DNA of 14,862 nt from Burkholderiales bacterium (lineage in GTDB: Bacteria > Pseudomonadota > Gammaproteobacteria > Burkholderiales > JAEUOS01), in NCBI GenBank assembly GCA_947456845.1, contig CANGUJ010000046.1, positions 1 to 14,862 of the forward strand, given 5' to 3'. Under the pieces are notes generated by a model that made no database searches, was not told where the DNA came from, and saw only the letters and a list, made by a program, of their open reading frames with translations. The position numbers and the translations under genes are program-made. Shown in pieces: positions 1 to 7,580 of this stretch; the stretch's first letter is position 1; each line of letters begins with the position of its first letter.

Positions 1-1
1 C

Positions 2-1276
2 GAACTGTCGGGTCGCAACGCCGAGGACGGCGCGGTCGTGGTGCTCGACAACGCCAGCGGGGAAGTGCGCGCCTATGTGGGCTCGAGCGGCCCGCTATCG
101 CAGGCGGCCGATGTCGATGGCGCCACGGCGCTGCGTCAGGCCGGTTCCACGCTGAAGCCTTTCCTGTACGGCCTGGCCATCGAGATGCGCCTGGTCACCG
201 CGGCTTCCGTGCTCGACGATTCGCCGCTGGCGGTGCGCACCGACAACGGCCTCTACGTGCCGCGCAACTATTCGAGCCGGCATCGCGGACCGGTAAGTGT
301 GCGTGCCAGCCTGGCCGGCTCGCTCAACGTCCCGGCGGTACGCCTGCTGGGCCTGGCCGGGCCGGACCGCCTGGTCGAGCGCTTGCGCCTTGCCGGTCTT
401 GCGACCGTCACGGCCGATGCGGAGCATTACGGGGCGGCGCTGGCGCTCGGCAGCGCGGATGTCACGCTCGTGCAACTGACCAACGCGTATCGCATGCTGG
501 CCAATGGCGGCCTATGGACGCCGGCGCGAATGCGTCCCGGCGCAGCCGTCGCGCAGCCGCGTCGCGCGATGGACGCGGCTGCCGCCCACGTGGTCGGGGA
601 CATCCTGTCGGACCGCGCGGCCCGTGCAGTGGCCTTCGGACTTGCCAATCCGCTCGAGACGCCGTTCTGGTCGGCGGTGAAGACAGGCACCTCCAAGGAC
701 ATGCGCGACAACTGGACGATCGGCTATACCACCCGCTATACGGTGGGTGTATGGGTCGGCAATGCCGGCGGCAGTCCCATGCATGGCGTGTCCGGGGTTT
801 CCGGTGCCGCGCCGGTGTGGCGCGACATCATGCTGGTGGCCCATCGTGGCGCCGCGCCGCCCGAGGCGGTACGCCCGGACGGCGTGGAAGAACAGCGCAT
901 CCGCTTCGAGCCGGCGATCGAACCGCCGCGCGCAGAGGTTTTCCTGGCCGGCAGCGCCCGTCCTGTCATCCGCCTGGCGGATGCCGGCCAACTCGCGCCG
1001 CGCATCGTCGCACCCGTAGCCGGAACCGTCGTGGCGCTCGACCCGGACATTCCGCCGGCGCATCAGACGCTGGCGATTGCCGCTGCCGCCGGCGCCGGTG
1101 CACGGCTGGAGCTTGACGGGCGCGTCCTCGGCAGCGCGGCGCGGCCGCATGCCTGGTTTCCGCAGCCCGGCATGCACCGCCTGCGCCTGGTGGGTGCGGA
1201 CGGCAGCGTGCTAGACGAGGCGGGGTTCGAGGTGCGCGGCATCGGCGCGGCACGTCCGGCGCCGGCCGGCAGGTAG
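2..1276 (+). CDS. pbpC: Penicillin-binding protein 1C, C-terminal part (5' truncated by window)
   Basis: The reading frame is open from base 2 and the start lies outside the window, so the glycosyltransferase domain and the membrane anchor are not seen. What remains is the transpeptidase domain that cross-links peptidoglycan in the periplasm. Counting from the GTG at 38, the active-site motif S-T-L-K has its nucleophile at Ser37, S-L-N lies near residue 95, and K-T-G-T-S starts at Lys215 (bases 680-694). The last 85 or so residues (APVAGTVVALDPDIPP onward) look like the small beta-rich domain found at the C terminus of PBP1C proteins, which separates this from PBP1A and PBP1B. In other bacteria pbpC often follows an alpha-2-macroglobulin-like gene, but upstream context is missing. 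No convincing intrinsic terminator follows. The family call is firm; the choice of PBP1C rests on the tail domain. Confidence 0.9.
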   Translation, partial: ELSGRNAEDGAVVVLDNASGEVRAYVGSSGPLSQAADVDGATALRQAGSTLKPFLYGLAIEMRLVTAASVLDDSPLAVRTDNGLYVPRNYSSRHRGPVSVRASLAGSLNVPAVRLLGLAGPDRLVERLRLAGLATVTADAEHYGAALALGSADVTLVQLTNAYRMLANGGLWTPARMRPGAAVAQPRRAMDAAAAHVVGDILSDRAARAVAFGLANPLETPFWSAVKTGTSKDMRDNWTIGYTTRYTVGVWVGNAGGSPMHGVSGVSGAAPVWRDIMLVAHRGAAPPEAVRPDGVEEQRIRFEPAIEPPRAEVFLAGSARPVIRLADAGQLAPRIVAPVAGTVVALDPDIPPAHQTLAIAAAAGAGARLELDGRVLGSAARPHAWFPQPGMHRLRLVGADGSVLDEAGFEVRGIGAARPAPAGR

Positions 1277-1385
1277 GGGTGGCCCTGGTCGCGTTCCCGG
1301 AGAGGGCGTCGCGGCATTCCGATGCGCGGGCGCGCTATTCGCCTTCGCGGCCAGCGGTTCATGCGGGTCGCGAAGTGCGCTGCTG

Positions 1386-1391
1386 TAGAAT
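1386..1391 (+). promoter_or_regulatory. Possible -10 element of the riboflavin operon
   Basis: The 160-bp gap between pbpC and the riboflavin operon holds a TAGAAT hexamer that matches the sigma-70 -10 consensus in 5 of 6 positions, 45 bp ahead of the ATG. No good -35 lies 16-18 bp upstream, so this is a weak call. A Shine-Dalgarno-like GGGAGC at 1427-1432 precedes the start codon. The gap is too short for an FMN riboswitch plus promoter, and I see none of that element's conserved blocks. Confidence 0.3.
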
Positions 1392-1436
1392 TGCGCCCCT
1401 TCGACTTGAAACCTGCTTGAAAACCCGGGAGCAAGG

Positions 1437-2591
1437 ATGTCGCAACGTCTTTCAGTGGTCGCCGGCGCGCCTGGGCTTGCCGGAGGCGCCATCAGCCCGG
1501 TCGCCGACATCATTGCCGAACTCAAGGCAGGCCGCATGGTCGTCGTGGTGGACGACGAGGATCGCGAGAACGAAGGCGACCTGCTGATGGCGGCCGAATT
1601 CGTCACTGCGGAGGCGATCAATTTCATGGCGCGCTTCGGCCGTGGCCTGATCTGCCTGACGCTCACCGAGGAGCGTTGCCGGCGCCTGAACCTGCCGCTG
1701 ATGGTCTCGAATGCCGGCAACGGCACCAAGCATGGTACCAACTTCACCGTATCCATCGAGGCCGCCGAGGGTGTGACCACCGGCATCTCCGCCGCCGATC
1801 GTGCGCGCACGGTGCAAGCCGCCGTGGCGAAGGGCGCGCAGGCTGCTGATATCGTGCAGCCCGGCCACATCTTCCCGCTGATGGCGCAACCCGGCGGCGT
1901 GCTCATCCGTGCCGGCCATACCGAGGCGGGCTGCGACCTGGCGGCCCTGTCCGGCTGCGAACCTGCGGCGGTGATCTGCGAGATCCTCAAGGACGACGGC
2001 ACCATGGCGCGCCTGCCCGACCTGGTCGAATTCGCCCGCGTGCACAACCTCAAGGTCGGCACGATCGCCGACCTGATCCACTACCGCAGCCGCAACGAGA
2101 GCCTGGTGGCGCGCGCGGCCGAGCGCGAGCTGGCCACTGCGCACGGCGCGTTCCGGGCCATCGCCTATATCGACCGGGCCGGCGGCGCCTCCCATCTGGC
2201 GCTGGTGCGCGGCGAGATCATCGCGGGCGAGGAAACCCTGGTGCGGGTGCATGAGCCCTTGTCGGTGCTGGACCTGCTCGACAGCGGCGCGGGCACGCAT
2301 TCCTGGAGCGTCAATGCCGCCATGCGCGTGGTCGCGGCGCGCGGCGCCGGGGTGATCGTGCTGCTCAATACCGGTGAGAGCGCCGATGAACTTGTGGCCA
2401 AGTTCAAGGCGCTCAATACCGGCAGCCGGCCGGCGGTGAAGATGGACCTGCGTACCTACGGCATCGGCGCGCAGATCCTGCGCGACCTGGGCGTGGGGCG
2501 CATGCGTTTGCTGGCGAATCCGCGCAAGATGCCTTCGATGGCCGGGTTCGACCTTGAAGTCAGTGGATACCTTGCGCCGGAGGCGAAGTGA
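1437..2591 (+). CDS. ribBA: 3,4-dihydroxy-2-butanone 4-phosphate synthase with degenerate GTP cyclohydrolase II-like domain (RibBX type)
   Basis: The N-terminal half makes 3,4-dihydroxy-2-butanone 4-phosphate from ribulose 5-phosphate for riboflavin synthesis. Its key motifs are intact: the acidic DDEDRENEGD loop at residues 39-48, GTKHGTNFT, and HTEAGCDLA beginning at His161. The C-terminal half (about residues 206-384) has the RibA fold signature TYGIGAQILRDLGVGRMRLL. However, where active enzymes have ECLTGD followed by RCDCG, this protein reads HEPLSVLDLLDSGAGTHSWS (residues 272-291), and the whole domain contains no cysteine. It therefore cannot bind the catalytic zinc and should not have GTP cyclohydrolase II activity. 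This matches the RibBX variant known to be widespread in Proteobacteria; the role of its X domain is unclear. The ATG at 1437 has a plausible ribosome site (GGGAGC, 1427-1432). The end overlaps ribH by 3 bp, start codon on stop codon. Confidence 0.95.
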   Translation: MSQRLSVVAGAPGLAGGAISPVADIIAELKAGRMVVVVDDEDRENEGDLLMAAEFVTAEAINFMARFGRGLICLTLTEERCRRLNLPLMVSNAGNGTKHGTNFTVSIEAAEGVTTGISAADRARTVQAAVAKGAQAADIVQPGHIFPLMAQPGGVLIRAGHTEAGCDLAALSGCEPAAVICEILKDDGTMARLPDLVEFARVHNLKVGTIADLIHYRSRNESLVARAAERELATAHGAFRAIAYIDRAGGASHLALVRGEIIAGEETLVRVHEPLSVLDLLDSGAGTHSWSVNAAMRVVAARGAGVIVLLNTGESADELVAKFKALNTGSRPAVKMDLRTYGIGAQILRDLGVGRMRLLANPRKMPSMAGFDLEVSGYLAPEAK

Positions 2592-3049
2592 GCGACGATA
2601 AAGTCAGGTATGACGAACATCTTTCGGGACGCGGGTTGCGCATCGGCGTGGTGCAGGCGCGTTTCAATGCCGCCATCGGCGACCGCATGCGCGAGGGCTG
2701 CCTGGAAGAACTGGCGCGCCTCGGCGTGGCCGCGGATGACATCGAGGTCGTCTCGGTCCCGGGGGCGCTGGAAATCCCGCTGGTGCTCCGCCTGATGGCG
2801 CAATCGGATGAATTCGATGCGCTGGTGGCGATCGGCTGCGTGATCCGCGGCGAGACCTACCATTTCGAACTGGTGTGCAACGAATCGGCCGCCGGCATCA
2901 CGCGGGTGCAACTCGATTCTCTGTTGCCGGTGGCCAATGCGATCCTGACCGTCGAGAACGAGGCGCAGGCCGAGGCGCGTATCGGCAAGGGCGCCGAGGC
3001 GGCGCGCGTGGCGGTGGAAATGGCCAACCTGGCCGAGGAGTTGTCCTGA
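2588..3049 (+). CDS. ribH: 6,7-dimethyl-8-ribityllumazine synthase
   Basis: Lumazine synthase condenses 5-amino-6-ribitylaminouracil with 3,4-dihydroxybutanone 4-phosphate, the product of the preceding gene, in the penultimate step of riboflavin synthesis. The 153-residue length is normal for the family. Conserved blocks are present in order: QARFNAAI, VPGALEIPLVL, GCVIRGETYHFELV with the catalytic His92, and the LTVENEAQAEAR block near the C terminus. The start is GTG at 2588, overlapping the ribBA stop as GTGA, with a strong GGAGG Shine-Dalgarno at 2579-2583. This indicates translational coupling that would keep the two enzymes in proportion. nusB follows after one base. Confidence 0.97.
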   Translation: MSDDKVRYDEHLSGRGLRIGVVQARFNAAIGDRMREGCLEELARLGVAADDIEVVSVPGALEIPLVLRLMAQSDEFDALVAIGCVIRGETYHFELVCNESAAGITRVQLDSLLPVANAILTVENEAQAEARIGKGAEAARVAVEMANLAEELS

Positions 3050-3050
3050 G

Positions 3051-3488
3051 ATGAAGAGTGCCCGCCGCCGCTCGCGCGAATTCGCCGTCCAGGGGCTCTA
3101 CCAGTGGCAACTCAACGCGGAGGACCCGACCCTCATCGCCGATGACCTGATGCGCACCAAGGGTTTCGAGCAGGCCGACGAAAAGCATTTTCGCGACCTG
3201 CTGCATGGCGCCATCCTGCATGCGCCGGCCCTGCGCGAAGCGCTGGCGCCCTGCCTGGACCGCGCCGTCGGCGAACTCTCGCCCGTGGAGCACGCGGTGC
3301 TTCTGGTGGGCGCCTATGAACTCGCGCACCACATCGAAATTCCGTATCGCGTGGTGATCAATGAATGCGTCGAACTGGCCAAGACCTTCGGCGGCACAGA
3401 CGGTTTCAAGTATGTCAACGGCGTGCTCGACAAGCTGGCTTCGGCTGCGCGGCAGGTGGAAATGAAGGGCGCGGCCCGCCAGGGCTGA
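3051..3488 (+). CDS. nusB: Transcription antitermination factor NusB
   Basis: NusB pairs with S10 (NusE) on boxA RNA and promotes antitermination, chiefly in ribosomal RNA operons. The 145-residue protein has the family's N-terminal basic RNA-binding start (RRRSREFAVQGLYQWQLN) and the C-terminal hallmark VELAKTFGGTDGFKYVNGVLDKLA. The ATG at 3051 starts one base after the ribH stop and is served by GAGGAG at 3035-3040 inside ribH. The ribH-nusB-thiL order is very common in Proteobacteria, which supports the assignment. The stop codon overlaps a possible upstream thiL start at 3488 (TGATG). Confidence 0.96.
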   Translation: MKSARRRSREFAVQGLYQWQLNAEDPTLIADDLMRTKGFEQADEKHFRDLLHGAILHAPALREALAPCLDRAVGELSPVEHAVLLVGAYELAHHIEIPYRVVINECVELAKTFGGTDGFKYVNGVLDKLASAARQVEMKGAARQG

Positions 3489-3505
3489 TGCGCCGAGCCG
3501 GTGCG

Positions 3506-4477
3506 ATGTCCTCAGAGTTCGACCTGATCGCCCGGCATTTCCACCGGCCGGTCAAGCGGGCGGTGCTTGGCGTCGGCGATGACTGCGCGCTGCTGGCGCC
3601 GGTGCAGGGCCAGGAAATGGCTGTATCGACCGACATGCTGGTCGAAGGTACGCATTTCCTTGCCGACACCGATCCGCGCCGCCTGGGACACAAGACGCTC
3701 GCGGTGAACCTTTCCGACCTGGCTGCCATGGGCGCGGTGCCGCGCTATGCCACGCTGGCGCTGGCCGTGCCGGACGCGCGCGATGCCTGGCTGACGCATT
3801 TCGCCGCGGGCTTTTTCGCGCTCGCCAACCGCCACGGCGTCGAACTGGTCGGCGGCGACACCACGCGCGGCCCGCTCAACCTGTGCGTGACCATTTTCGG
3901 CGAGGTGCCGTGCGGCCAGGCGATCCGCCGCGACGGCGCCGTCAGCGGCGACGACCTGTGGGTCTCGGGCACGCTGGGCGATGCGGCGCTCGGCCTCTTG
4001 GCCCTGCGCGAAGAGGCTTCGCTGGGCGCCGCCGAACGGGCGTTTTGCATCGGTCGCCTGGAGTCGCCGGAACCGCGCGTGGATCTCGGCCTGGCGCTGC
4101 GCGGGGTGGCCACCAGCATGATCGACCTCTCCGACGGCCTGGCGGGCGACGCCGCCCATCTGGCCAGGGCTTCCGGTACCGCGGCGCGGATCAATGTGGA
4201 TGCCGTGCCGTTGTCGTTCGCGCTGCGCGGGCAGCCGCAGGCGCGGCGTCTGCGCTGCGCGCTCGCCGGCGGAGACGACTATGAGTTGTGCTTCACCGCC
4301 GCCGCGGACCAGCGCGACCTTGTGGTGGCGATCGGGCGCTCGGTCGGTCTGTCATTGACACGGGTGGGTAGCATGTTCGAGCGGGCCGCGGGCAGTGCGC
4401 CGGTGCTGCTGGTCGACGGCGACGGGCGGGCGCTGCCGGCGATGCGTGGTTATGACCATTTCGGTGCGCCGCCGTGA
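3506..4477 (+). CDS. thiL: Thiamine-monophosphate kinase
   Basis: ThiL phosphorylates thiamine monophosphate with ATP to give the cofactor thiamine diphosphate. The sequence carries the expected motifs of the PurM/ThiL fold: GVGDDCALL, STDMLVEGTHF, AVNLSDLAAMGA, VGGDTTRGP, IDLSDGLAGD and ALAGGDDYELCFT, and ends in GYDHFG as in the E. coli enzyme. Starting at ATG 3506 gives 323 residues beginning MSSEFDLIARHF, which lines up with the family start. An in-frame ATG at 3488, overlapping the nusB stop by one base, would add only MRRAGA. Neither start has a strong Shine-Dalgarno, so coupling to nusB translation is likely. The 3' end overlaps pgpA by 4 bp (GTGA). Confidence 0.96.
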   Translation: MSSEFDLIARHFHRPVKRAVLGVGDDCALLAPVQGQEMAVSTDMLVEGTHFLADTDPRRLGHKTLAVNLSDLAAMGAVPRYATLALAVPDARDAWLTHFAAGFFALANRHGVELVGGDTTRGPLNLCVTIFGEVPCGQAIRRDGAVSGDDLWVSGTLGDAALGLLALREEASLGAAERAFCIGRLESPEPRVDLGLALRGVATSMIDLSDGLAGDAAHLARASGTAARINVDAVPLSFALRGQPQARRLRCALAGGDDYELCFTAAADQRDLVVAIGRSVGLSLTRVGSMFERAAGSAPVLLVDGDGRALPAMRGYDHFGAPP

Positions 4478-4962
4478 CGCCCTCCTTGGCCTGGGTCGCG
4501 CGGTCGCCGGCGCGCATCATCGCCTTCGGTTTCGGCAGCGGCCTGATCAGGCCGGCGCCCGGAACCTGGGGCACGCTGGCAGGATGGGGCGCATTCATCC
4601 TCTTGCTCGAGCCCTTGCCCTTGCAGTTGCGCCTGCTCGCCGTGGCGGCGGCATTTGCGCTGGGCGTCTGGGCCTGCGGCCGGACCGGCCGAGACCTCGG
4701 GGTTGCCGACCATGGCGGCATGGTTTGGGACGAGGTGGCGGCAATCTGGCTGGTGCTATCGTTGGTGCCGGCAGGATGGGCGGCGCAGGGCGCGGCGTTC
4801 CTGCTCTTCCGCCTGTTCGACATCGTCAAGCCGCCACCGATCAGGCAGTTCGACGCGCGTTTGAAAAACGGCCTCGGCGTGATGTTCGATGACCTGCTGG
4901 CGGCGCTCTACGTGCTGCTGGTTTTCGCGTCCTGGCGCCTCTGGAACGAGTCAATGGCATGA
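4474..4962 (+). CDS. pgpA: Phosphatidylglycerophosphatase A
   Basis: PgpA is an inner-membrane enzyme that removes the phosphate from phosphatidylglycerophosphate to give phosphatidylglycerol. At 162 residues it has normal family length. Visible signatures are PAPGTWGTLAGW near the N terminus, the acidic GGMVWDEVAAIW block, FRLFDIVKPPPIRQFD, and GLGVMFDDLLAALY with its paired aspartates near the C terminus. Hydrophobic stretches around FILLLEPLPLQLRLLAVAAA, AIWLVLSLVPAGW and LLAALYVLLVF would cross the membrane. The GTG start at 4474 overlaps the thiL stop, and no clear ribosome site precedes it, so expression probably depends on re-initiation after thiL. The end overlaps pncC by 4 bp (ATGA). 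Adjacent thiL and pgpA is a common arrangement. Confidence 0.95.
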   Translation: MTPSLAWVARSPARIIAFGFGSGLIRPAPGTWGTLAGWGAFILLLEPLPLQLRLLAVAAAFALGVWACGRTGRDLGVADHGGMVWDEVAAIWLVLSLVPAGWAAQGAAFLLFRLFDIVKPPPIRQFDARLKNGLGVMFDDLLAALYVLLVFASWRLWNESMA

Positions 4963-5453
4963 CCGACCCGGAAATCGATGATCTGGCGGTGCGTGTCGGG
5001 GCCTTTCTGGCCGTGCGCGCGTGGATGCTGGCGACGGCTGAATCCTGTACCGGCGGCTGGGTGGCCGAAGCGGTGACCTCGGTGGCCGGCAGCTCGGGCT
5101 GGTTCGAGCGCGGTTTCGTGACTTATTCGAATGCCGCCAAGGCATCCATGCTGGGCGTGGCCGAGGCGACACTTGCCGCCCACGGGGCGGTGAGCGAGCC
5201 GGTGGCGGCCGAAATGGCGGCCGGCGCGCGCATCCATTCCCGCGCTCAGGTGGCGATTTCTGTCACCGGCGTGGCCGGCCCCGGGGGTGGCTCACCTGGC
5301 AAGCCAGTAGGCACCGTATGCTTCGGCTGGTCGTGGATTGGCGGGCAGCGGGTCGAGACCCGGCGCTTTGCAGGCGACAGGCGGGAGGTGCGGCGACAGT
5401 CCGTGATCCACGCGCTGACGCAATTGCTTGCGATTCCCGAAAATCCGCGCTAG
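4959..5453 (+). CDS. pncC: Nicotinamide-nucleotide amidohydrolase (CinA C-terminal domain family)
   Basis: PncC deamidates nicotinamide mononucleotide to nicotinate mononucleotide, salvaging the NMN released by NAD-dependent DNA ligase. The 164-residue protein is the stand-alone CinA C-terminal domain, without the COG1058 part of full CinA. Key blocks are ATAESCTGG with the likely catalytic Ser29, VTYSNAAK (residues 54-61) with the Tyr and Lys expected near the active site, and TGVAGPGGGSPGKPVGTV. The ATG start overlaps the pgpA stop by 4 bp. Its position directly before recA repeats the E. coli order ygaD(pncC)-recA-recX. The LexA box begins only a few bases after its stop, so the recA control region is squeezed against this gene. 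Confidence 0.94.
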   Translation: MTDPEIDDLAVRVGAFLAVRAWMLATAESCTGGWVAEAVTSVAGSSGWFERGFVTYSNAAKASMLGVAEATLAAHGAVSEPVAAEMAAGARIHSRAQVAISVTGVAGPGGGSPGKPVGTVCFGWSWIGGQRVETRRFAGDRREVRRQSVIHALTQLLAIPENPR

Positions 5454-5457
5454 ACTG

Positions 5458-5477
5458 CACTGTATGAAAAATCAGTG
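5458..5477 (+). promoter_or_regulatory. LexA (SOS) box controlling recA
   Basis: This 20-bp site reads CACTG, ten bases rich in A/T, then CAGTG. The outer five bases on each side form a perfect inverted repeat. The core CTGTATGAAAAATCAG departs from the E. coli-type consensus CTGT-N8-ACAG at one base. It lies 4 bp after the pncC stop and about 57-87 bp before the two possible recA starts. A TGTATA at 5476-5481 could be the -10, in which case bound LexA would cover the promoter. Repression by LexA and release after RecA-driven cleavage is the established mode for recA. Confidence 0.88.
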
Positions 5478-5563
5478 TATATGCAACCAGTACTTTGCGC
5501 CGGCGTGAAAATGCTGGTAAATCGGAGGCCGACATGGGCAGCGTTACCGCGATAGGACAGGCA

Positions 5564-6586
<1,023 letters not shown>

Positions 6587-7155
6587 CCGCGCGGGGCTGG
6601 CCTGTCCGCCTGTCGTCGAGGACGGGCAGGAGGCCGCCGGCTCGTCGGGCCGGTCGCCGGTGGTCACGGAGTCGGGACCGTCGTCCCCAGACCAGGTCCG
6701 CAGCAAGGCGATCGCGCTACTCGCACGGCGCGAGCACAGCCGTATGGAACTGCACCGAAAGCTGCTTCGCGCGGGTTGCGACGGTGAAGTCATCGCGCCG
6801 GTTCTCGATGCGTTGGAATCTGAAAAACTTCTTTCCGATCAGCGGTTTGCCGAAAGTGTTGCGCGAGTGCGCGGGGCCCGTTACGGCAGTCGCCGGGTGG
6901 CGGATGACCTGCGCCGGACGGGCGTGGGCACCGAGGCCACAGCGCTCGTGCACCGCCTCCAGGCCAGCGATGAAGAGCGGGCCCGGGAGCTTTGGACGCG
7001 CAAGTTTGGTGCCACGCCGGCCGACGCTGCCGCCCGTGCAAAGCAGATGAGGTTTCTGCTCGCGCGGGGCTTTCCTACCGATGTGATCTACCGCGTCGTG
7101 CCACGCCCCGCGCGTGGTGGTGAAGACGTCTGACCGAGCGTCTTGCCGCTGCGCC

Positions 7156-7177
7156 GGGCGGGCGGGAGCGGGCCGGG
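7156..7177 (+). other. G-quadruplex-forming motif upstream of the sucC promoter
   Basis: Five GGG runs at 7156-7158, 7160-7162, 7164-7166, 7170-7172 and 7175-7177 are separated by loops of 1, 1, 3 and 2 bases, which meets the usual G3-N(1-7) quadruplex rule with one run to spare. GCGCC at 7151-7155 and GGCGC at 7176-7180 flank it as an inverted repeat. It ends about 24 bp before the candidate -10 element. In such GC-rich DNA it may be chance, so a function is only inferred. Confidence 0.55.
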
Positions 7178-7200
7178 CGCCGGATTGGTCGTGGGCTTCG

Positions 7201-7209
7201 TGCTATCAT
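7201..7209 (+). promoter_or_regulatory. Probable extended -10 promoter of sucC-sucD-terC
   Basis: TGC-TATCAT forms an extended -10 element (TGn plus 5 of 6 matches to TATAAT), followed by an A/T-rich start region. No good -35 is present, as is common for extended -10 promoters. It is the best promoter candidate in the recX-sucC gap and would start transcription near 7216, leaving a leader of about 365 bases. Confidence 0.5.
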
Positions 7210-7432
7210 TTTTGTCTTGTCAGTAGAGTAAATCGCTCGGTTTCAAGACGCCGTCGGGTCGCATCGGAAGGTCCGCCTCAGGTCAGCCCGGTTGGTTCCT
7301 GCGAGGGTGTGTTGCAGGTCTGCTTTGCAGCGGTCCGTGCGCGCGGGGCTCCGTGGCGGATTCGCACAGGTCTGGCCTGATCGGCTTCCGGGCTTGTCGT
7401 CGCCGTGCACGGGATGCCGCGCAATAGCTGAC

Positions 7433-7501
7433 CGCACAGGGGAGAGTGCGACTGGGTGGCGAGCGCTTGACGCCAGAGAATGCGGCGCGGCGCCTTGCGC
7501 C
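7433..7501 (+). promoter_or_regulatory. Tandem stem-loops in the sucC leader
   Basis: Three perfect 5-bp stem-loops follow one another: CGCAC/GTGCG at 7433-7450 with an AGGGGAGA loop, TGGCG/CGCCA at 7457-7475, and GGCGC/GCGCC at 7489-7501 with a CTT loop. A smaller CTGC/GCAG hairpin lies at 7320-7330. The first loop contains AGGGGA, the same six bases as the sucC ribosome site. This could be a regulatory leader, but short stems arise easily at this GC content. I could not test it against known leader families such as those reported upstream of sucC or sucA. Confidence 0.35.
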
Positions 7502-7580
7502 TCAGGCCCGCTGCAACGGAATGGATGGTTTTGGATCGATGGTGGTCCGAGGGCGGCCGGGAACAAACTAGGGGAACAAC

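Larger units (their letters stand above)
7134..7580 (+). other. 447-bp intergenic region between recX and sucC
   Basis: No convincing gene lies here; the open frames lack ribosome sites and recognisable protein character. From left to right it holds an inverted repeat AAGACG/CGTCTT (7123-7144) spanning the recX stop without a T-run, five closely spaced GGG runs (7156-7177), an extended -10 promoter-like element (7201-7209), and about 365 bases of probable untranslated leader. The leader is rich in short perfect hairpins, mainly at 7433-7501. The sucC ribosome site AGGGGA is at 7570-7575. Confidence 0.7.

Noticed and set aside
1277..1436. FMN riboswitch ahead of the riboflavin operon
   Set aside because: The 160-bp gap lacks the conserved FMN-element blocks (such as AGGG...GGGGCAGGGT) that I would expect to recognise.
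7123..7144. Hairpin AAGACG/CGTCTT at the recX stop as an intrinsic terminator
   Set aside because: The stem is only 6 bp with a 10-base loop and no T-run follows; GC-rich sequence comes next.
7114..7380. Small plus-strand open frame after recX
   Set aside because: It starts inside recX, crosses the G-run and promoter region, has no good ribosome site, and its Arg/Ser/Cys-rich translation looks non-coding.
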